Origin: Halovivax cerinus
GTDB lineage: Archaea > Halobacteriota > Halobacteria > Halobacteriales > Natrialbaceae
NCBI RefSeq assembly: GCF_024498195.1
Contig: NZ_CP101824.1
Span: 1,054,001 to 1,118,000, forward strand
Direction: 5' to 3'
Length of the DNA: 64,000 nucleotides
Under the pieces are notes generated by a model, which searched no databases, was not told the origin of the DNA, and saw only the letters and a program-made list of their open reading frames with translations. The position numbers were made by a program, and so were the translations under genes. This document shows, piece after piece, positions 17,173 through 26,779 of this stretch; the stretch's first letter is position 1; every line of letters begins with the position of its first letter.

Positions 17173-18690
17173 ATGTCTCGCCCTGGCTCGGAATCGACCG
17201 ACGCGCGGTCGCTCGCGACCGGTCTCCGTTCGCTCGGCGACCCGTCGATCACGTATCCGCTGTCGCCGCCGCTCACCGCCGGCTGTCCGGAGACGAGCAC
17301 CGACGCGGTGCAGTACCCGCTCGAAGTCGCGTACGACTACGACGCCGTCGACCCGGGGCTGTTCGCGGTCGGCGGGCCGGCCGGAGACGGCGGCCGACTC
17401 CCGTCCGGTCTCGACCGCTGGGCGCCGCTGCTGCCGCCGCTCGCCCCGATCGGGCTGGGGGAGGGCGACACACCGCTCCTGTCCGCGGTCGACGTCGCCG
17501 ACGCAATCGGCCTCGATACCGACTTGGTCTGCAAAGACGAGAGTCAGAACCCGACCTGGAGCCAGAAGGACCGGCTGGCCCGGTGTGTCGTGAGCGCGGC
17601 GGTCCGGGAGGGCGCCCGCGGCGTCGTCGCCTCGTCCACCGGCAACCACGGGGCTGCGGTGGCCGCATTCGCCGCCCGGGCGGGGATCGAGGCGGTCGTG
17701 GTCACGTCCCCCGAGACGCCGGCGGCCGTGAAGCGTTTCGTCGACGCGTACGGGGCGACGGTGCTCGCCGTGCCGGACGCGGCCCTGCGCCGCGAGACCG
17801 TCGACCGTCTCGCCGACGAGGGCTTTCACCCCGTCAGCACGCGAACGCCGGTCCACACCGGCCACCCGTACGGCCCGGAGGGCTACAAGACGATCGCGTA
17901 CGAGCTCCACCGCGACCTCGGACGAGTCCCGGCCACGGTGGCGGTCCCCACGTGCTACGCCGAGTTGCTCTACGGCGTCTGGAAGGGCTTTCGAGAGCTC
18001 GATCGGCTGGGCGTCGCCGACGGGACGCCGCGGATGCTCGCGTGCGAGCCCGCGGCGCGCGGACCGTTACGCGAGGCGCTGGCGACGGACGAGCCCGTCG
18101 CGTCCGTCCCCGACGACCCGACCGAGGCGTACTCCATCGCCGCCACGACGAGCAGCGTTCGCGGACGCCGCGCAGTCTCCGAGTCCGGCGGGGCGGCGAT
18201 CGGCTTTTCGGAGGCCGACCTCGCGAGCGCCGAGGAGCGCCTGGCACACCGCGGCACCTGGCAGGAGTCCGCCGGCGCGGGCGCCGTCGCAGGACTCGCG
18301 CGAGCGGTCGCAGACGGACGGGCGTCGGAACTGGGACTCGACGAGGGCCCCGTGGTCGCGATCTGTACCTCCAGCGGGTTCAAGAACGGCGAGGGACGAG
18401 CGAAGCGAGTCCCTCGGACTGGAGAGCGGGGAGCGAAACGAGCCGCGGACGGCGAGGGACGAGCGAAGCGAGTCCCTCGGACTGGAGAGCGGGGAGCGAA
18501 ACGACCCGCGAGCGGCGAGGGACGAGCGCAGCGAGAGCCTCGGACTGGAGAGCGGGGAGCGAAGCGACCCGCGAGCGGCGAGGCTGACGCTTCTGCGAGC
18601 GGAGACGGCAGTGTGGTGCCCGTCGTCGACCCCGACTGGGAGTCGGTGGCGGCGGCGCTGGCCGCGGCTGGTCACCTGGATCGCGAATAA
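17173..18690 (+). CDS. PLP-dependent threonine synthase-like enzyme with in-frame repeat
   Basis: 505 aa. The N-terminal two thirds form a fold-type II PLP enzyme of the threonine synthase family: EGDTPLL, the PLP lysine in WSQKDRLAR (K132), SSTGNHGAAVAA for phosphate binding, and a glycine-rich C-terminal loop AICTSSGFKNGE. At residue 406 the conserved end is interrupted by three 21-residue repeats rich in R, K, E and G, before the last strand and helix resume (VPVVDPDWESVAAAL). Which amino acid it acts on cannot be read. A GTG at 17164 overlapping the previous stop is an alternative start. Confidence 0.85.
   Translation: MSRPGSESTDARSLATGLRSLGDPSITYPLSPPLTAGCPETSTDAVQYPLEVAYDYDAVDPGLFAVGGPAGDGGRLPSGLDRWAPLLPPLAPIGLGEGDTPLLSAVDVADAIGLDTDLVCKDESQNPTWSQKDRLARCVVSAAVREGARGVVASSTGNHGAAVAAFAARAGIEAVVVTSPETPAAVKRFVDAYGATVLAVPDAALRRETVDRLADEGFHPVSTRTPVHTGHPYGPEGYKTIAYELHRDLGRVPATVAVPTCYAELLYGVWKGFRELDRLGVADGTPRMLACEPAARGPLREALATDEPVASVPDDPTEAYSIAATTSSVRGRRAVSESGGAAIGFSEADLASAEERLAHRGTWQESAGAGAVAGLARAVADGRASELGLDEGPVVAICTSSGFKNGEGRAKRVPRTGERGAKRAADGEGRAKRVPRTGERGAKRPASGEGRAQREPRTGERGAKRPASGEADASASGDGSVVPVVDPDWESVAAALAAAGHLDRE
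18388..18585 (+). repeat. 63-bp in-frame tandem repeat inside the PLP enzyme gene
   Basis: Units start at 18388, 18451 and 18514 with a fourth beginning at 18577 that soon diverges. Each encodes 21 residues starting GEGRAKRVPRTGERGAKR. The period is a multiple of three, so the frame is kept. The base pattern (gagggacgagcgaagcgag) is unlike the rest of the gene. Confidence 0.95.
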
Positions 18691-18715
18691 CGCGGCGATC
18701 GCCTGCAGGCAGACC

Positions 18716-18922
18716 TTACCGCAGATCGTGTTCGCGAGCGTTCGGTCCCGCATTCGCAAGCGCGGGTGTGCGAATCCGTCCGCCTGCCGAGTCGTGTTTC
18801 CGGACGAGGAGTCTGGCGAGTTCTTCCTGGGTATGATTCCGACAGAGATGATCTTCGAGGGTCCGATCCGGGGCGAGCGTCGTCTCGCAGACTGGACAGT
18901 CGACGGCTGGTTCGAATGCCAT
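18716..18922 (-). CDS. Small C2H2 zinc-finger protein
   Basis: 68 aa. Residues 9-29 fit a classical finger exactly: C-x2-C-x12-H-x4-H, in CPVCETTLAP and EDHLCRNH. Small single-finger proteins are common in haloarchaea and are probably regulators. A tccatatc element about 29 nt upstream on the minus strand supports the start. The C-terminal 25 residues look unstructured. Confidence 0.7.
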   Translation of the reverse strand: MAFEPAVDCPVCETTLAPDRTLEDHLCRNHTQEELARLLVRKHDSAGGRIRTPALANAGPNAREHDLR

Positions 18923-19149
18923 TGCTGACTGCGTTCACTCGATCGACCGATATGGATATAGCTTGCATATGCACGAGAAGTGGTGGCGTACTCGGTCGGT
19001 ACCGCGTGCCCGGTTGTCGGAGACGACGCGACCGACGGGCTGTCAGAGCCGACGAACGCCGGTTCTGATCTCGTCCGGACGTGTTCAGCCTCTCGAACTG
19101 GTCACGGTAGTGAAATATATGAGGGTGAATCGAGAACGGTCCGGTAGCA

Positions 19150-21042
19150 ATGGTGCTACAGTGGACCACCCTGGACGCCGCGTCAGACGATCCCGACGCC
19201 GTCTACGCGGCCGTCTCCGAGGCGTACGCCGACGAGCGGGTGGACGTCGAACGGGCCGAACCCGCCGACCCAGCGCCAGATCGACTCCGGCTGGACCTGA
19301 CGGGCGCGACGGACACCCCGCTCCGATCAGCGATCGAAGCCGAGGCGGTCGGGCCGCTCGACTGGGCGGTGGTCCTGTGGCAGTCGGACGAGATGTGGGG
19401 GAGTATGGCGTGGATATATCGTGGGCAGGAAGCGATCGACACCTATCGTGGATCGGTCTCCGGGTCAGCGGACACGATCGCGTATCTTGAGCGATTTCAC
19501 GGCGTTCGCGTCTCTCCGTGTACGCCGGCGACACCCGATTCGGACTACGTGCCGGCGCTCGACCTCGCGACCACCGAGTACCCGGACGATCGCCTGTCGC
19601 TCGAGACTCCGTCGTCGTTCGCTATTACGGGCCCAAACCGGTGGCTCAGCGTTATCGCCGAGACGAACGATCCGGACGCGTTCGTCGACTGGCTCGAAGC
19701 TGAGTTCGCGGAGCGTTCGCTCACGCTCGCCTCGCCGGGCGACGTGATCGACGCGCCGTGGGTGACCGACGGTCCGACGACGCTCTCACAGGAACCGGCG
19801 GCAGTCGAGTCGGACACCCGCGTTCGTGTCCGGGTTCCGTATCAGGGATCGCTGTTCGAAGGTGAGCTGGGCGTCGACCTGCCCGTCGACCATCGACGCC
19901 TGGAGACAGCGTGCAGATGGGCGGTCGTGCTCCGTGGCGACGACGACCGCGAGCAGGTCAGCGCTTGGGTGTACGAACCGGAGCGGCTGACGTTCGATGC
20001 CGTCGACGCGATCGACCGCATCGACGGCGACGACGGTCGTCGGGGTGTCGACGTCGCCGCCGCGCTGGAGCGTGTCCACGGGATCAGGATCGGTCCGACG
20101 CCGCCCGGCCGAGACGTGACCGAAGCCACAGGAGACGTGACCGAAGCAGCCGACCGACGTCCGGAGGGGTACGAACCGAAACGACGATTGCCCGAGGTGT
20201 TGGGCGACCTATCGCTCCGGATTGGAGAGACACAGGGACGTGTAGACGGGTCGATTCGGCGGCGCACGCTCCAGTCGCTGTGCGACCACCTCGACAGAAT
20301 CGGAGACAGTGACGCCGTTCGCTGTCTCGTCTCCGAAGACGGGATCGACGTTCGTTCGATACGCGACGGCGGTTCGCCCGCGCTTCGGGTAACCGTCGAG
20401 GCGGCGGCGATCGAGGTGGCAAGCGCTACCGACGGCCCGATCGTCCTGGAGCTCGATCGGCTGCTGGACGCACTTCGAGCGGTGCCCGACGCGGACCGGG
20501 TTCACGCGGACCTCGACCAGTCGAAACGAGTCGGAACGCTCGAGGCCGGCGGTTCGTCGACGCGATTCGAACTGCCGTGGCTCACGGCCTGTGAACCCGT
20601 GTCATCGGAGGTGTGGTCGCTCGATCACGGGTTCGCCGCGACAGTTCAGCTCCCTGGCGATGCGTTCCGACGGGCACTCGAGTCGGCTCGCTCGGACTCG
20701 GTGTGTCGCCTGCGGCTCCACATCGAAGGGTCTGGCACCGACCGGACGGTCGAGTTCGAGATCGTACAGGAGGAGTTCGAGTCAGACGACTCGAACGAGG
20801 CGGAGTCGACTACCGTTGGGGCGGCGCACGTCGTCGATTACGACCCGGAATCGAGCGAGATGGCCCTCATCGAGCCGCGGGTGTGGACGGAGACCCTGGA
20901 GCGAGTCGCGTCGCTCGTTCCCGACGGGGAGCCACTCACCATTCGGCTCGGACCCGCGTTTCCGGTAGAACTTTCCTATCCACTCGATACCGCTGCCGAG
21001 GGGCGCGTAACCGTGGTACTCTCACCGGTACTGAATCTGTGA
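19150..21042 (+). CDS. PCNA-like sliding-clamp domain fused to two N-terminal repeat modules
   Basis: 630 aa. Residues 350-630 follow the pattern of archaeal PCNA along their whole length: RRTLQSLCDHLDRIG, SEDGIDVRSIRDGG, the strand/helix IVLELDRLLDALRA, a central linker ELPWLTACEP, then a second half ending LTIRLGPAFPVELSY and VTVVLSPVLNL, which match the PCNA ending (LGEEFPVKL, YMLAP). Residues 1-122 and 170-315 are two copies of another module (DPDAVYAAVSEAY/DPDAFVDWLEAEF and DWAVVL/RWAVVL). The clamp-loader gene rfcS follows on the same strand. Function of the front modules is unknown. A taaatatat-like box at 19114-19121 precedes the start. Confidence 0.8.
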   Translation: MVLQWTTLDAASDDPDAVYAAVSEAYADERVDVERAEPADPAPDRLRLDLTGATDTPLRSAIEAEAVGPLDWAVVLWQSDEMWGSMAWIYRGQEAIDTYRGSVSGSADTIAYLERFHGVRVSPCTPATPDSDYVPALDLATTEYPDDRLSLETPSSFAITGPNRWLSVIAETNDPDAFVDWLEAEFAERSLTLASPGDVIDAPWVTDGPTTLSQEPAAVESDTRVRVRVPYQGSLFEGELGVDLPVDHRRLETACRWAVVLRGDDDREQVSAWVYEPERLTFDAVDAIDRIDGDDGRRGVDVAAALERVHGIRIGPTPPGRDVTEATGDVTEAADRRPEGYEPKRRLPEVLGDLSLRIGETQGRVDGSIRRRTLQSLCDHLDRIGDSDAVRCLVSEDGIDVRSIRDGGSPALRVTVEAAAIEVASATDGPIVLELDRLLDALRAVPDADRVHADLDQSKRVGTLEAGGSSTRFELPWLTACEPVSSEVWSLDHGFAATVQLPGDAFRRALESARSDSVCRLRLHIEGSGTDRTVEFEIVQEEFESDDSNEAESTTVGAAHVVDYDPESSEMALIEPRVWTETLERVASLVPDGEPLTIRLGPAFPVELSYPLDTAAEGRVTVVLSPVLNL

Positions 21043-21227
21043 CCGGGACGTCGTTCGCGGGTTATCGACCGTGACTGCCGGATCGTGACCCCGGCGAGAG
21101 GGTGCAGGTACGGTCCAGGTCGGTGAGGCGCCTCGGGCGAGGGGGCGGACCGACCGTCCCTCGCTTTCGTCTACCGCCCGAATCGGCCTTCGGTCGTTTT
21201 ATCTTCGGGCCGACCCAGGCACTTCCT

Positions 21228-22217
21228 ATGACCGAGGCCGACGCCGAGACGGAGTCGTCGCCCGACCCCACCGGCATCTGGATCGAGAAGTACCGGCCGG
21301 AATCCCTGGACGACGTCAAGGGTCACGAGAACATCGTCCCGCGCCTGCGGAAGTACGTCGAGCAGGACGACCTCCCCCACCTCATGTTCGCGGGGCCGGC
21401 CGGCGTCGGGAAGACGGCCTCAGCGGGAGCCATCGCCCGGGAACTCTACGGCGACGACTGGCGCGAGCACTTCCTCGAACTCAACGCCTCCGACGAGCGC
21501 GGGATCGACGTCGTTCGCGACCGGATCAAGAACTTCGCACGCTCGTCGTTCGGCGGCGTCGAGTATCGCATCATCTTCTTGGACGAGGCGGACGCGCTCA
21601 CGTCTGACGCCCAGTCGGCGCTGCGCCGGACGATGGAGCAGTTCTCGCACAACACGCGCTTCATCCTCTCGTGTAACTACTCCAGTCAGATCATCGATCC
21701 CATCCAGTCCCGGTGTGCCGTCTTCCGGTTCACACAGCTCTCTGACGAGGCGGTGGAGGCCCAGGTGCGCGAGATCGCCGAGACCGAGGGGATTTCCCTC
21801 ACCGACGACGGTGTCGACGCGCTCGTCTACGCCGCCGCGGGCGACATGCGAAAGGCGATAAACGGGTTGCAGGCGGCCGCGGTGATGGGCGACGAGGTCG
21901 ACGAGGAGGCCGTCTTCGCGATCACCTCGACCGCGCGACCCGAGGAAGTAGAGGCGATGGTCGAGCAGGCCATCGCCGGCGACTTCACCGCCGCGCGGGC
22001 AAGTCTCGACGACCTGCTGACCGACCGCGGACTGGCGGGCGGCGACGTCATCGATCAACTGCACCGCTCGGCCTGGGAGTTCGACCTCGGTGAACGCGAG
22101 ACCGTCCGACTACTAGAGCGGCTGGGCGAGGTGGACTACCGGATCACGGAGGGCGCGAACGAGCGTCTGCAATTGGAGGCGATGCTCGCGGCGCTGGCAC
22201 TCGCGAGTGACGAGTAG
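21228..22217 (+). CDS. rfcS: Replication factor C small subunit (clamp loader)
   Basis: 329 aa AAA+ protein. Walker A GPAGVGKT (56-63), Walker [11 protein letters not shown], sensor 1 region LSCNYSSQI, and the arginine-finger SRC motif (IQSRCAVF) are all present; the N-terminus [13 protein letters not shown] is diagnostic of RFC small subunits. It loads the PCNA clamp onto primed DNA. A gtttta box at 21196 precedes the ATG by about 29 nt. Upstream lies the PCNA-like protein. Confidence 0.95.
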   Translation: MTEADAETESSPDPTGIWIEKYRPESLDDVKGHENIVPRLRKYVEQDDLPHLMFAGPAGVGKTASAGAIARELYGDDWREHFLELNASDERGIDVVRDRIKNFARSSFGGVEYRIIFLDEADALTSDAQSALRRTMEQFSHNTRFILSCNYSSQIIDPIQSRCAVFRFTQLSDEAVEAQVREIAETEGISLTDDGVDALVYAAAGDMRKAINGLQAAAVMGDEVDEEAVFAITSTARPEEVEAMVEQAIAGDFTAARASLDDLLTDRGLAGGDVIDQLHRSAWEFDLGERETVRLLERLGEVDYRITEGANERLQLEAMLAALALASDE

Positions 22218-22238
22218 ACCGAACGGATACGAGGATGG

Positions 22239-24461
22239 TCAAGGGGAGTTCGTAGCGCCATCCGTCCGGAAGACGAAGCGCGCACCGCCCGATTCGCTCG
22301 TATCGGCGTCGACGGTCCAGCCGTGACCGTCTGCGATTTCGGCCACGATGGAGAGGCCGAGCCCGGTACCGTCCTGGCTGGCGGTGTAGCCGAAGTCGAA
22401 GACGTTCTCGCGGTCGACCGCCTCGTCGAACCCGGCACCGTCGTCAGAGACTGCGAAGCCGTCCGGCGTGTCGGCGACGGTGACCGTCAGGACCTGGTCG
22501 TCTGCAGCAGTAGTCGCTTCTGAGCGGCTCGTCGAGCCGTGCTCGACGGCGTCTTCGGAAGCGCCAGATTCTACACGGCTCGTCGAGCCGTGCTCGACGG
22601 CGTTGCGAAAGAGGTTCTCGAAGAGCTGGCGCAGTCGGCCGCGGTCGGCCCGAACGGAGTCGGCCGCGGGGATGTCGAGGCGGGCGTCGTCGGTGTCGAC
22701 GTTCGCCCAGGCGTCGCTCGCGACCGCGGACAGCTCGACGCGTTCGGTTTCCGTCACTTCGCCGCCGGTTCGGGCGAGCGTCAGGACGTCGTCGATGATG
22801 TCGAAGGTTCGCTGGTGACTGCGTTCGACCTCGTCGAGAAGCGAGAGGTCCCCCGTCTCCCTGGTTCGTTCGAGGTAGCCCGCGGCGACGGAGAGCGGGT
22901 TTCGTAGATCGTGGCTGACGACGCTCGCGAAGCGGTCGAGCCGTTCGTTCTGGTCGCGGAGTTCTCGCTCACGCCGCTTCTGATCGGTGATGTCGGTGTA
23001 GATGGAGAAGCCTTCGGGGCTGTGCTCGCCACGCTGGAGGGGCACGACGTCGATCTTGACGTCTCTGATGCCGTCGGTCGTCTGTCGTTTGGACGTGTGC
23101 TGGACCGGCTCCCCGGCCATGAGCGCCCGGTTCAGGTCCCGGCCCTCGTCCTCGTAGCCGGGCGGCAGGATGTAGTCGTCGACGGACTCGCCGAGTATCT
23201 CCTCGTGGTCGTAGCCGAAGACGTCCTCGAAGGCGTCGTTGACGTCGCGGACGATGGGTTGGCCGTCGACGAACTCGTACCGGACGGCAGGGTCCGGGAC
23301 GTTGTCGAACAGTGCCGACAACCGGTCGCGCTCTTCGACGACCTCGGACTCGGCGCGGAGGCGGGCGAGCGTCTCGGCGACGTGTGCGGAGAGCAGCTCG
23401 ACGAGTTCGAGATCGGTCTCGTCGTACGTGTCGGGTGTCGTCGAGATAGCCTGGAAGACGCCGAAGTCGCCGACGGGGACGCTGATGACCGCGCGGAAGT
23501 CACCGGTGGTACTGTGGGTGCGGTCGTCCGCGGTCGCGTCGGCGATCAGGAACGAGTCGCCCGTGTCGTGGGTCTCGCCCATGAGCCCGTAGTCGAGCGG
23601 GAGCGAGCCGATGTCCTCGCGGATGGGCCACGACGGACGTCCTTTCGGGACGAACTCACCGTCCTCGACGATGCCGAGGTAGCAGACGTCCATTTCCAGG
23701 ATCCCCTCCGCGGCGTCGACGGCCCGCTCGAAGAGTTCGTCCTCGGTGTCGGCGCCGGTGAGCCCGAGCGTCCCTTCGTGGAGTCGTGTGACGGTCTCGC
23801 GGCGCTCGCGCAGTCGGTTCTCGACCCGGATTCGCTGGAGGGTCTCCGCGACGTGGGAGGCGAGGATCTCGGCGAGTTCGTGATCGGTCTCGTCGAACCC
23901 GCCAACCTCGGTCGAGATGGCCTGGAAGACGCCCACGTCGCCAATGGGGACGCTGATGGCCGACCGGAAGCGGTCGCTCGCCGGTCGAGCGACGTCGTGC
24001 TCGTCGGCGTCGTCCACGCGGAAGCTCTCGCCAGTCTGGAAGGTCTCGCCGGCGAGGCCACGTGTCGGCCGGAACTCCGTCTCGTAGTCGATCGGATAGG
24101 CGGAGGTGCCGGCCCGCTGGACGAGCCAGTCGCCGTCCTCGCGCTCCTCGTGAATCAGTATCGCGGAGGTGTCGAACGCGAGGACGCCCTTCGCCGTCTC
24201 TACGGCCAAATCGAACAGTCGCTCCTCGTCGCGGCAGGCGACGATCTCCGTCGCCATCTCGTGCAGTTGTGCGATCTTCGAGCGGTCGTCTGCGTGTGCC
24301 GTCCCGGTGGCCGCGGGTGCGACGCGTCTCTCCTCGCCGCCGTCCGTCCGGATCCTATCGGTGGCGATGCTGCCGTCACCGTCGGCAGTCGCCCCGTGTT
24401 CCGTGTGATCTGCAACAGCTGGTGGCGTTCGTCTATCGCCGCGTTCGGTTTCGTCTGTCAT
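22239..24461 (-). CDS. Sensor histidine kinase, GAF-GAF-PAS-HisKA-HATPase
   Basis: 740 aa, no membrane segment, so a cytosolic sensor. Two related GAF domains (about 70-210 and 235-365, sharing SVPxGDxGVFQAIST), a PAS domain (375-495), HisKA with H517 in VVSHDLRNPL, and an ATPase domain with N-box FENLFRNAVEHG, G1 VSDDGAGF and G2 GTGLGLSIV. The short phrase AVEHGSTSR occurs twice after the N-box, a local 20-codon duplication. No response regulator is adjacent. A TTG at 24506 is an alternative start. Confidence 0.9.
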   Translation of the reverse strand: MTDETERGDRRTPPAVADHTEHGATADGDGSIATDRIRTDGGEERRVAPAATGTAHADDRSKIAQLHEMATEIVACRDEERLFDLAVETAKGVLAFDTSAILIHEEREDGDWLVQRAGTSAYPIDYETEFRPTRGLAGETFQTGESFRVDDADEHDVARPASDRFRSAISVPIGDVGVFQAISTEVGGFDETDHELAEILASHVAETLQRIRVENRLRERRETVTRLHEGTLGLTGADTEDELFERAVDAAEGILEMDVCYLGIVEDGEFVPKGRPSWPIREDIGSLPLDYGLMGETHDTGDSFLIADATADDRTHSTTGDFRAVISVPVGDFGVFQAISTTPDTYDETDLELVELLSAHVAETLARLRAESEVVEERDRLSALFDNVPDPAVRYEFVDGQPIVRDVNDAFEDVFGYDHEEILGESVDDYILPPGYEDEGRDLNRALMAGEPVQHTSKRQTTDGIRDVKIDVVPLQRGEHSPEGFSIYTDITDQKRRERELRDQNERLDRFASVVSHDLRNPLSVAAGYLERTRETGDLSLLDEVERSHQRTFDIIDDVLTLARTGGEVTETERVELSAVASDAWANVDTDDARLDIPAADSVRADRGRLRQLFENLFRNAVEHGSTSRVESGASEDAVEHGSTSRSEATTAADDQVLTVTVADTPDGFAVSDDGAGFDEAVDRENVFDFGYTASQDGTGLGLSIVAEIADGHGWTVDADTSESGGARFVFRTDGATNSP

Positions 24462-24758
24462 ACTTCCTGTCCGGCGGTCCTGCGAGTGAGCGTGATAGGT
24501 GTCCAATCAGGAACCTGATCGTTATGAATCTGCCGGGAAACGTGGCGTTTCCCTCCGAGCCAGCCGTTCGTAGATACGTAATGAAGACAAAATTTACTCG
24601 CACCTCCGTGGAATACCACCCGGCGATCAGTAGTAGTTCGGCCACTGCGCTCAGTGTTCAGTCCCACAGGCTGATCGAAGTGTAAACTGACACACTCCCG
24701 ACCGTCGTCGCTCGCTGTGCGAGGGCACAGCAGTGGCGGACTCGGTTGGGCTGATCCG

Positions 24759-25070
<312 letters not shown>

Positions 25071-25229
25071 CAGACGGTATCGGCCGCGGAGTCGCGGTCG
25101 TCGGCGAGGGTTGACTCGATTCCCGTCGCGGTTGTCGCCAGAGGCGATCTCTGACGCGGGCTCACTCGCGTCTGTGCCGACATCCTACCGTCACGTCCAT
25201 TTATTATTTTCCGGAAGAAACAACCGTTC

Positions 25230-25652
25230 ATGCAATCGGACGTCCCCCGGATTGTCTACTTCTTGATTGCCGGTGTGATGGTGGTCGGTACCGGGTGGCT
25301 CGTGGTTCGGTTAGTCAATTATAGCGCCACCCACGGTCCGAACGTATGGTTCTTCGCTGCCGGGACCGCAGCCGTCTTGTTCCTGGTAGGGGGGCCGATC
25401 GCCTGGGGGGTCCGCGTGCGGGTTCCCGTCGATCGACGGCGGGAACTCAAACCTCGGTTTCAGCGGGTCCTCCTCGTGATCGCTGTCCTCGTCGCGTACC
25501 TGCTGGCGATCAACCTCCCCGACACTGAGTGGACAGACACGGTCGTAGAGGCCGTAATGCTCGGGTACTTTCTCTCGTTCGGACTGGTAGTACTCGTCGA
25601 GCGATTGGTCGTTCCAGACTCCCTCCGGTTGCCCGGGAATCGAACCGGGTAG
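25230..25652 (+). CDS. Four-helix membrane protein of unknown function
   Basis: 140 aa with four hydrophobic segments (about 8-28, 38-58, 80-98, 106-126) separated by short charged loops, the second loop being strongly basic (RVRVPVDRRRELKPRF). No family recognised. The last codons (LPGNRTG) are read from DNA that resembles a tRNA T-arm on the opposite strand, so the C-terminus may be the product of a junction. Confidence 0.65.
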   Translation: MQSDVPRIVYFLIAGVMVVGTGWLVVRLVNYSATHGPNVWFFAAGTAAVLFLVGGPIAWGVRVRVPVDRRRELKPRFQRVLLVIAVLVAYLLAINLPDTEWTDTVVEAVMLGYFLSFGLVVLVERLVVPDSLRLPGNRTG

Positions 25653-25768
25653 TCGTCGACCGACTGTTGGAGTCGGTGCGCTCTCGTGTCCAGCCGTTTG
25701 TTCGCACTGCCGCCTTGATTTTCGGCGTAACCTCGTCGTTCGAATCGGCCACCTGACGGTGAACTGAG

Positions 25769-25969
25769 ATGGGCCGTTACGAGTTCGACGAGCCGCGGCC
25801 GGACGACCCGTGCTCGCGCTGCGGGCAGGATCTGGCAAAGACGTACTGGGCGTACGTTCAGGCGGTCCACGAGGGACCGCTCTCCGATCGAGACGAGGAT
25901 GTCGAGGCGCGGCCGTACGTCATCGGGACCGACCACCGCCTCGTGACCCCGTCGTCTGCCACTGCCTGA
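25769..25969 (+). CDS. Truncated paralogue of the 29660 zinc-ribbon protein
   Basis: 66 aa. The first 45 residues are nearly identical to the protein at 29660 (MGRYEFDEPRPDDPCSRCGQ, then KTYWAYV and HEGPLS), and the same leader with an AGGTGA-like ribosome site (gacggtgaactgagatg) precedes it. After residue 48 the two diverge and the second cysteine pair is missing, so this copy can hold at most half of the zinc site. It is probably a decayed duplicate. Confidence 0.6.
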   Translation: MGRYEFDEPRPDDPCSRCGQDLAKTYWAYVQAVHEGPLSDRDEDVEARPYVIGTDHRLVTPSSATA

Positions 25970-26040
25970 CGGATTTGGCGGGCACCAAATCTGACTGCAC
26001 CTTTATTACCCCGACGGAACGTTGTGCAATCGCTGACACG

Positions 26041-26655
26041 ATGTCCACGATTCCGCCCTGGATCGAGCGCCGGATCGACCGGTCGCTCGATAAGACGCTC
26101 ACGCAGCGCCACGTCGTCGAGGTGATGCTCGACGCCGAGCGGCCGTACTTCTCGGCCGAGCAGATTCGCGCCCGGGCCCGTCCCGACGTGAGCAAGGAGA
26201 CGGTCCGACTCCGGTTGAACGAACTCCGGGAGCTGGACGTGGTCGTGGCCGACACGTATCCGGAGTCGATCACGCTGTACTACGTCAATCACCCGGAGTC
26301 ACACTGGCCGCTCTCGCCGGAGGGGAAAGCGGCGCTCGCCGGTGAGCGGCCGCTGGACACGCTCTCGGCGGGCGAATTCGTCCGGCTCCGGAACCCGGCC
26401 GGTATTCGGACCCTCGTACTCGCGGGCTTTCAACTGACGCTCGTCCTCTTCGCGATCGGTATCGCTGCCTCGCTGCTCGCTTCGGCCCTCCCGCCCGTGC
26501 CGGACACGACCGCCTTCGTCGACGCCGCGGCCACCCTCTTCGCCGTGTGTCTCGCCCTCATGACCGCCGAGCGGTTGGCGAGAGCGATTCGAACCAGACG
26601 GGCGACGCGCGGGGGCGTTCGGACCGAAATCCGCCAGGGCAACCTGACCGACTGA
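26041..26655 (+). CDS. Membrane-anchored winged-helix regulator
   Basis: 204 aa. Residues 20-85 look like a winged helix (TLTQRHVVEVML, EQIRARARPDVSKETVRLRL as recognition helix, then a wing ending TLYYVNH), and residues 125-148 and 158-178 are two transmembrane helices, with a basic tail. The layout suggests a DNA-binding domain held at the membrane. No named family. It lies 125 nt before the DUF4870-like gene on the same strand. Confidence 0.7.
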   Translation: MSTIPPWIERRIDRSLDKTLTQRHVVEVMLDAERPYFSAEQIRARARPDVSKETVRLRLNELRELDVVVADTYPESITLYYVNHPESHWPLSPEGKAALAGERPLDTLSAGEFVRLRNPAGIRTLVLAGFQLTLVLFAIGIAASLLASALPPVPDTTAFVDAAATLFAVCLALMTAERLARAIRTRRATRGGVRTEIRQGNLTD

Positions 26656-26779
26656 TGCACCCGATCACTGTGGGGCACGTACCGGGAACCGGCCGATTCC
26701 GCCCGGCGAATCACGCCCCGGCCGCACTCGAACCGACGACGACCGACTCGAAATCGATCGAACACTCCACCACGAATCC

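Noticed and set aside
22911-24518. 535-aa plus-strand frame
   Set aside because: It is the antisense shadow of the histidine kinase with its full set of motifs.
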